Shown here: positions 63,559-64,000 of the stretch, piece after piece | Layout of the letters: each line of letters opens with the position of its first letter | How positions within the stretch are numbered: the stretch's first letter is position 1 | Source of the DNA: Paracoccus alkanivorans | GTDB lineage: Bacteria; Pseudomonadota; Alphaproteobacteria; Rhodobacterales; Rhodobacteraceae | Length of the DNA stretch: 64,000 bases | Assembly: GCF_003697785.1 (NCBI RefSeq) | Contig: NZ_QOKZ01000004.1 | Span: 372,001-436,000, forward strand | Direction of reading: 5' to 3' | Notes under the pieces: model-generated | What the model was told of the DNA's origin: nothing | The model's database searches: none | Seen by the model: only the letters and a program-made list of their open reading frames with translations | Program-made: the position numbers and the translations under genes

Positions 63559-64000
63559 TGTCCCGCCCTCTCCGCCGCAAGTTTGATCGCCGCGCGGATC
63601 CGTGGATAGGTGCCGCAACGGCAGATATTGCCGCTCATGGATGCATTTATGTCGTCATCACTGGGATCGGGCGTCTCGGACAAGAGCGAGGCCGCCTGCA
63701 TGATCTGCCCCGGCTGACAATAGCCGCATTGCGCCACGTTCAATTCGCGCCACGCGACTTGAACTGGATGGTTTCCATCTTCCGACAGGCCCTCGATCGT
63801 CGTGACCTCCACCCCGTCAAGATCGCTGACCCATGTCTGACAAGAGCGGGCCGCCACACCATCCAGATGCACGGTGCATGCACCGCAAAGACCCAAACCA
63901 CAACCGAATTTGGTTCCGGGCATCCCTGCCAGATCGCGTAAATACCACAGCAGCGGTGTTTCGGGATCGCCGTCAAAGCTATGCTTCGTCCCATTGACGT
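63555..64000 (-). CDS. [2Fe-2S]-binding subunit, IorA family (N-terminus beyond window)
   Basis: Small subunit partner of the IorB-type protein; at least 148 codons are in the window. The visible part begins [20 protein letters not shown] and shows plant-type cluster ligands ([23 protein letters not shown]) and helical-domain ligands ([20 protein letters not shown]). The start lies a few codons past the right edge. No FAD subunit follows, consistent with a two-subunit enzyme. Confidence 0.92.
   Translation of the reverse strand, partial: VNGTKHSFDGDPETPLLWYLRDLAGMPGTKFGCGLGLCGACTVHLDGVAARSCQTWVSDLDGVEVTTIEGLSEDGNHPVQVAWRELNVAQCGYCQPGQIMQAASLLSETPDPSDDDINASMSGNICRCGTYPRIRAAIKLAAERAGQ

Overview
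The window is a 64 kb piece of a GC-rich alphaproteobacterial chromosome. Gene content points to the Rhodobacterales, most likely a Paracoccus-like organism. The pointers are a ferredoxin-VI-type [2Fe-2S] ferredoxin, an HflK-HflC-DegP cluster, serC-serA preceded by a leader RNA, KDPG aldolase of the Entner-Doudoroff route, and short palindromic intergenic repeats ending in a GAAGAAGAAG-type tail. The genus is an inference from gene content; no alignment was possible.

Layout. (1) 1-1640: a CPA1 Na+/H+ antiporter cut by the left edge. (2) 1.8-7.9 kb: an acyl-CoA module (thioesterase II, MATE exporter, SDR, ACAD10/11-type acyl-CoA dehydrogenase, divergent APH-family phosphotransferase). It carries three copies of one 16-bp palindrome (consensus ACTGACA-N2-TGTCAGT) and resembles the kinase/ACAD/SDR core of levulinate and 4-hydroxyacid degradation. 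(3) 8-30.5 kb: mostly housekeeping genes: 5'-nucleotidase, DUF952-pyrD, eda-MFS, ferredoxin, degP-hflC-hflK, gor-rpiA, gmk-gamma-carbonic anhydrase-histidine kinase, PAS protein, GNAT, rnd, tpiA, two Fe-S assembly genes, tgt, DUF2189, nucleoside hydrolase. (4) 30.5-33.5 kb: a small accessory patch with two tandem H-type lectin genes, an SH3/DUF1236 exported protein, the 3' half of a tRNA-Gln (a probable integration scar) and an intact tRNA-Thr(CGT). (5) 33.7-40 kb: PPP-type phosphatase, serA, serC and its leader, RluA-type pseudouridine synthase, LysE exporter, GFA protein, free-Met-R-sulfoxide reductase. (6) 40.2-50.5 kb: an SLC13/RCK permease, then a complete kdp potassium system (27-aa peptide, kdpF, A, B, C, D, E). 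(7) 50.5-53.6 kb: an arsenic operon made of a fused ArsR-ArsC protein, a GAPDH and ArsJ. (8) 54-64 kb: two molybdenum hydroxylase clusters (three-subunit PaoABC/CoxSML type and two-subunit IorAB type), each near a TetR regulator with visible operators, plus a serine hydrolase and a small secreted protein.

How the genes work together. The ars operon turns arsenate into 1-arseno-3-phosphoglycerate (GAPDH) and exports it (ArsJ), with the reductase giving arsenite as a second route. KdpD/KdpE would control the KdpFABC pump. SerC and SerA make serine. The acyl-CoA module plausibly activates, phosphorylates and dehydrates a hydroxyacyl-CoA. Most genes are compactly packed with 1-11 bp stop/start overlaps, so many operon assignments come directly from the sequence. 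No CRISPR array, prophage or intact insertion sequence was seen. The most unusual items are the shared operator around the acyl-CoA module, the ArsR-ArsC fusion, the 27-aa peptide ahead of kdpF, the tRNA-Gln half, and the structured gene-free DNA upstream of serC.
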